23,324 bases of DNA from positions 1 to 23,324 of the forward strand of contig CALHVK010000011.1 of the NCBI GenBank assembly GCA_938039195.1. Reading direction: 5' to 3'. The notes beneath the pieces were generated by a model that saw only the letters and a program-made list of their open reading frames with translations, searched no databases and was not told the DNA's origin. The position numbers and the translations under genes are program-made. The stretch is from an uncultured Carnobacteriaceae bacterium. GTDB lineage: Bacteria; Bacillota; Bacilli; Lactobacillales; Aerococcaceae. Positions 21,313-23,324 of this stretch are shown piece after piece (the first letter of the stretch is position 1; the number at the start of each line of letters is the position of its first letter).

Positions 21313-23324
21313 ATGTTTAGTTCAAAAAATATTCAAATGAATGAACGAAAAAAACGTTCAAAAGTAACACGTTATGCAATCAAGAAATTAAGCATGGGGA
21401 CAGCTTCAGTAGCTGTTGCATTAGGTTTCATGTTTGTACAAGGACAAACAATTGCACATGCAGATACTGTTGAAGGAACTGCAGTAGAAACAACAGCAAA
21501 ACCTGCAGAAGAGAGCAAGGAAACCGTAGAAGATGAGAAAGCTGTATACGAAGTTTCAGCTGAAAAAGCAGAAGAAACAACAGCAACTCCAGAGAAAAAA
21601 GAAGAAATAACAGCGGCTCCAGAGAAAAAAGAAGAAACAACTGTAGCGTCTGAAAAAAAAGAAGAAACAACAGCGACTCCAGAGAAGAAAGAAGAAACTA
21701 CAGTAGCTGAAGAAAACAAACCACGTACTCGTTCAAGACGTGCTGCTGCAGAAACTAACGATGATAAAGTTGGTGAAGATGTTGTAGATGCAACTGCTGA
21801 ACCAAAAGCTGAAAAACCAAGTTTCACACCAAAAATCTTAGCAGACCAATTATTAAAACAAGTTTCTTGGTTAGACTTCGGGGATACTGCGAACTGGACT
21901 GGAACAACTACAACAGCTGATGGCAAATTAGCCCTTCAAGTGGGTGCTACTTATACGAAAGAAGTAATGCCTGGTTATATTGTTAAAATTAAAGTGAAAT
22001 CTTTAAAACCATTCCAAGCAACAGAGATTTATAAGAAGCGTATGGAAGAACAAGGCGCTACAGCTGAAGAAAAAGCGACGTACGATCCAAACGCAAAAAA
22101 TGGTTATATCAACTCTATTGGTGATCCAAAAACAAGAGCTGCTTTTAATAATAAAGAAGAAGCACGCGTAATTGCCGACCCTCAAAACCGTTGGACTGAA
22201 ATTCGTTCAGAAGGAATTGATACAGGAACGAAGAGTACAACGATTTCTTCCGAATACAACGGTGGAAATATCGGTGTTCAATTTGATATTTCAGCAACTT
22301 ATAATGGAAAAGCAGTAAAACCAGCGATCGTTATGGCCGATGGTGAGTCAGCTAACCCAGGTGAGTTAGTACTCTTCACTACAAACGGTTCAGGTTGGCA
22401 ACATGTTGGGGAATGGTTAAAAAATAATAACCCAAAAACGAAAAACTATGTTCCTCAAGATACAAATAACTTATTCGATCCAACAAAAGCTAATAACACT
22501 GTAAACGTTGATGGAGTTAACATTAATGGACTTAACTTAAACCTTTTACGTAAAGCAACTGGTGTGGGTGAAGACGGTAAAACTGTAGCATGGAAATACT
22601 ATGGAAGCGCAGACTTGAAGACAGGTGGTTTAGGAACAGGCGTATTTGGTCCTAACGTTTCTGCAAGCACGATTGCCGTACCTATGGTAATGACACGTGG
22701 TGCTTCTGAAATTGGACTATATATCGCATCTTCAGGTAAACAATCAGCGATGCTTGGTTTCTTACCATTAGATGAAGGGGATGCTCCTGATTCATACGGA
22801 ATGGCAACTCACGCGATGAACCAAGTCAATGGGGTAACAGGCGCTGCCGTTAACCAACCATACCTTGGAGATACTCGTCCAGATATGGATGAAAACTTAG
22901 AGCGTACAGACTGGAAAGGTGACGATAAGGACGGTACAGGCGATGAAGGTATCGACCAAATCTTACCAACAGACTTAAAAGGCAACACAAACGGAATGAT
23001 CGCATTAGATCGTACACGTCCTGGTAACTACACTTTAACAGTACAAGCAAACACTGGGGGCGCTCCTGAAGCGTATGTTTACGGATGGGTTGACTTTAAC
23101 AAAAATGGTAAATTTGACGATAACGAACGCTCTGAAAAAGCAACAATCACATCAGATGGTAACGTAACACTAAAATTTAACAATGGACCAATCTTAAGTG
23201 ATTTACAATTAGATAAATTAGGCGTACGTGTTCGTGTATCTACTTACGCTCCAGATATTGAAAGCCCAACAGGTATGTCAATGTCAGGGGAAGTAGAGGA
23301 CTTTGAAACACAAGTAATCTTCCC
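21313..23324 (+). CDS. YSIRK-type CshA-like fibrillar surface adhesin (3' partial)
   Basis: The reading frame is open from ATG 21313 to the window end (670 codons) with AAGAGG upstream. It starts with a YSIRK-type signal peptide (YAIKKLSMGTASVAVALG, cleavage probably after residue 50, AHA), which directs secretion at the septum. Residues 87-136 are five tandem 10-residue repeats of the EETTATPEKK type, followed by a basic RTRSRR stretch. The remainder resembles the non-repetitive region of CshA: LDFGDTANW, then GDAPDSYG, then a GEVED-type domain with YVYGWVDFNKNGKFDD, GVRVRVSTY and SGEVEDFE. In streptococci CshA binds fibronectin and forms surface fibrils. The repeat stalk and LPxTG wall anchor would lie beyond the window. 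Confidence 0.88.
   Translation, partial: MFSSKNIQMNERKKRSKVTRYAIKKLSMGTASVAVALGFMFVQGQTIAHADTVEGTAVETTAKPAEESKETVEDEKAVYEVSAEKAEETTATPEKKEEITAAPEKKEETTVASEKKEETTATPEKKEETTVAEENKPRTRSRRAAAETNDDKVGEDVVDATAEPKAEKPSFTPKILADQLLKQVSWLDFGDTANWTGTTTTADGKLALQVGATYTKEVMPGYIVKIKVKSLKPFQATEIYKKRMEEQGATAEEKATYDPNAKNGYINSIGDPKTRAAFNNKEEARVIADPQNRWTEIRSEGIDTGTKSTTISSEYNGGNIGVQFDISATYNGKAVKPAIVMADGESANPGELVLFTTNGSGWQHVGEWLKNNNPKTKNYVPQDTNNLFDPTKANNTVNVDGVNINGLNLNLLRKATGVGEDGKTVAWKYYGSADLKTGGLGTGVFGPNVSASTIAVPMVMTRGASEIGLYIASSGKQSAMLGFLPLDEGDAPDSYGMATHAMNQVNGVTGAAVNQPYLGDTRPDMDENLERTDWKGDDKDGTGDEGIDQILPTDLKGNTNGMIALDRTRPGNYTLTVQANTGGAPEAYVYGWVDFNKNGKFDDNERSEKATITSDGNVTLKFNNGPILSDLQLDKLGVRVRVSTYAPDIESPTGMSMSGEVEDFETQVIF
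21571..21720 (+). repeat. Five tandem 30-bp repeats in the CshA-like gene
   Basis: Five consecutive 30-base units, each beginning GAAGAAA, encode EETTATPEKK-like decapeptides. The third and fifth are the most diverged. Such in-frame repeats can change number by slippage, altering the length of the N-terminal stalk. Confidence 0.85.

Noticed and set aside
21571..21720. Short regular repeats as a CRISPR array
   Set aside because: The units are contiguous without spacers and are in frame inside a surface-protein gene; no cas genes are present.
21372..21926. Minus-strand open frame of 184 codons rich in serine, valine and phenylalanine
   Set aside because: It is the mirror of the repeat-containing 5' part of the adhesin gene; its apparent repeats come from the sense-strand repeats.

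Overview
The window is low-GC DNA from a Gram-positive bacterium. The cell-division cluster, class Ib nrdIEF operon, CopY-type repressor, choline (lic-type) genes and YSIRK/CshA surface protein all point to Lactobacillales. A Granulicatella/Carnobacteriaceae-like oral coccus is my best guess from gene content; no 16S or other marker is present to prove it.

Layout. Positions 1-8575 (+ strand) hold the end of the division and cell-wall cluster: murD (5' end cut off), murG, divIB, ftsA, ftsZ, ylmE, sepF, ylmG, ylmH and divIVA, tightly packed or overlapping, with a probable internal promoter before ftsA and a terminator after divIVA. A small HesB/IscA-fold gene with its own terminator follows. 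Positions 9064-13137 are a choline operon under a good promoter: a three-domain protein (winged helix, LicC-like nucleotidyltransferase, LicA-like kinase), a second stand-alone LicC-like enzyme, and a BCCT-family transporter. Together they could import choline, phosphorylate it and activate it to CDP-choline for decorating teichoic acid. Positions 13370-14114 hold an orphan copper-type repressor on the minus strand and, divergently, the promoter of nrdI-nrdE-nrdF with two NrdR boxes exactly 31 bp apart. After nrdF come an Imm51-type immunity gene, a Nudix/3-methyladenine-glycosylase fusion on the minus strand, a D-Ala-D-Ala carboxypeptidase, and the start of a CshA-type fibrillar adhesin that runs off the window.

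Most interesting signal. Two gene-free stretches, 13144-13325 (after the BCCT gene) and 17741-17934 (after nrdF), share an elaborate secondary structure although most of their stem sequences differ. Each has a long imperfect outer stem enclosing two hairpins. The first hairpin has an 8-bp stem and 7-nt loop. A 13-nt linker of related sequence follows. The second hairpin is 9 bp, one A-A mismatch, 5 bp and a tetraloop. All inner lengths are identical in the two copies, many base pairs differ compensatorily, and a few single-stranded or loop bases are conserved. I do not recognise this as a known RNA or repeat family. It is the best candidate here for an undescribed element. Whether it acts as RNA or as folded DNA is open.
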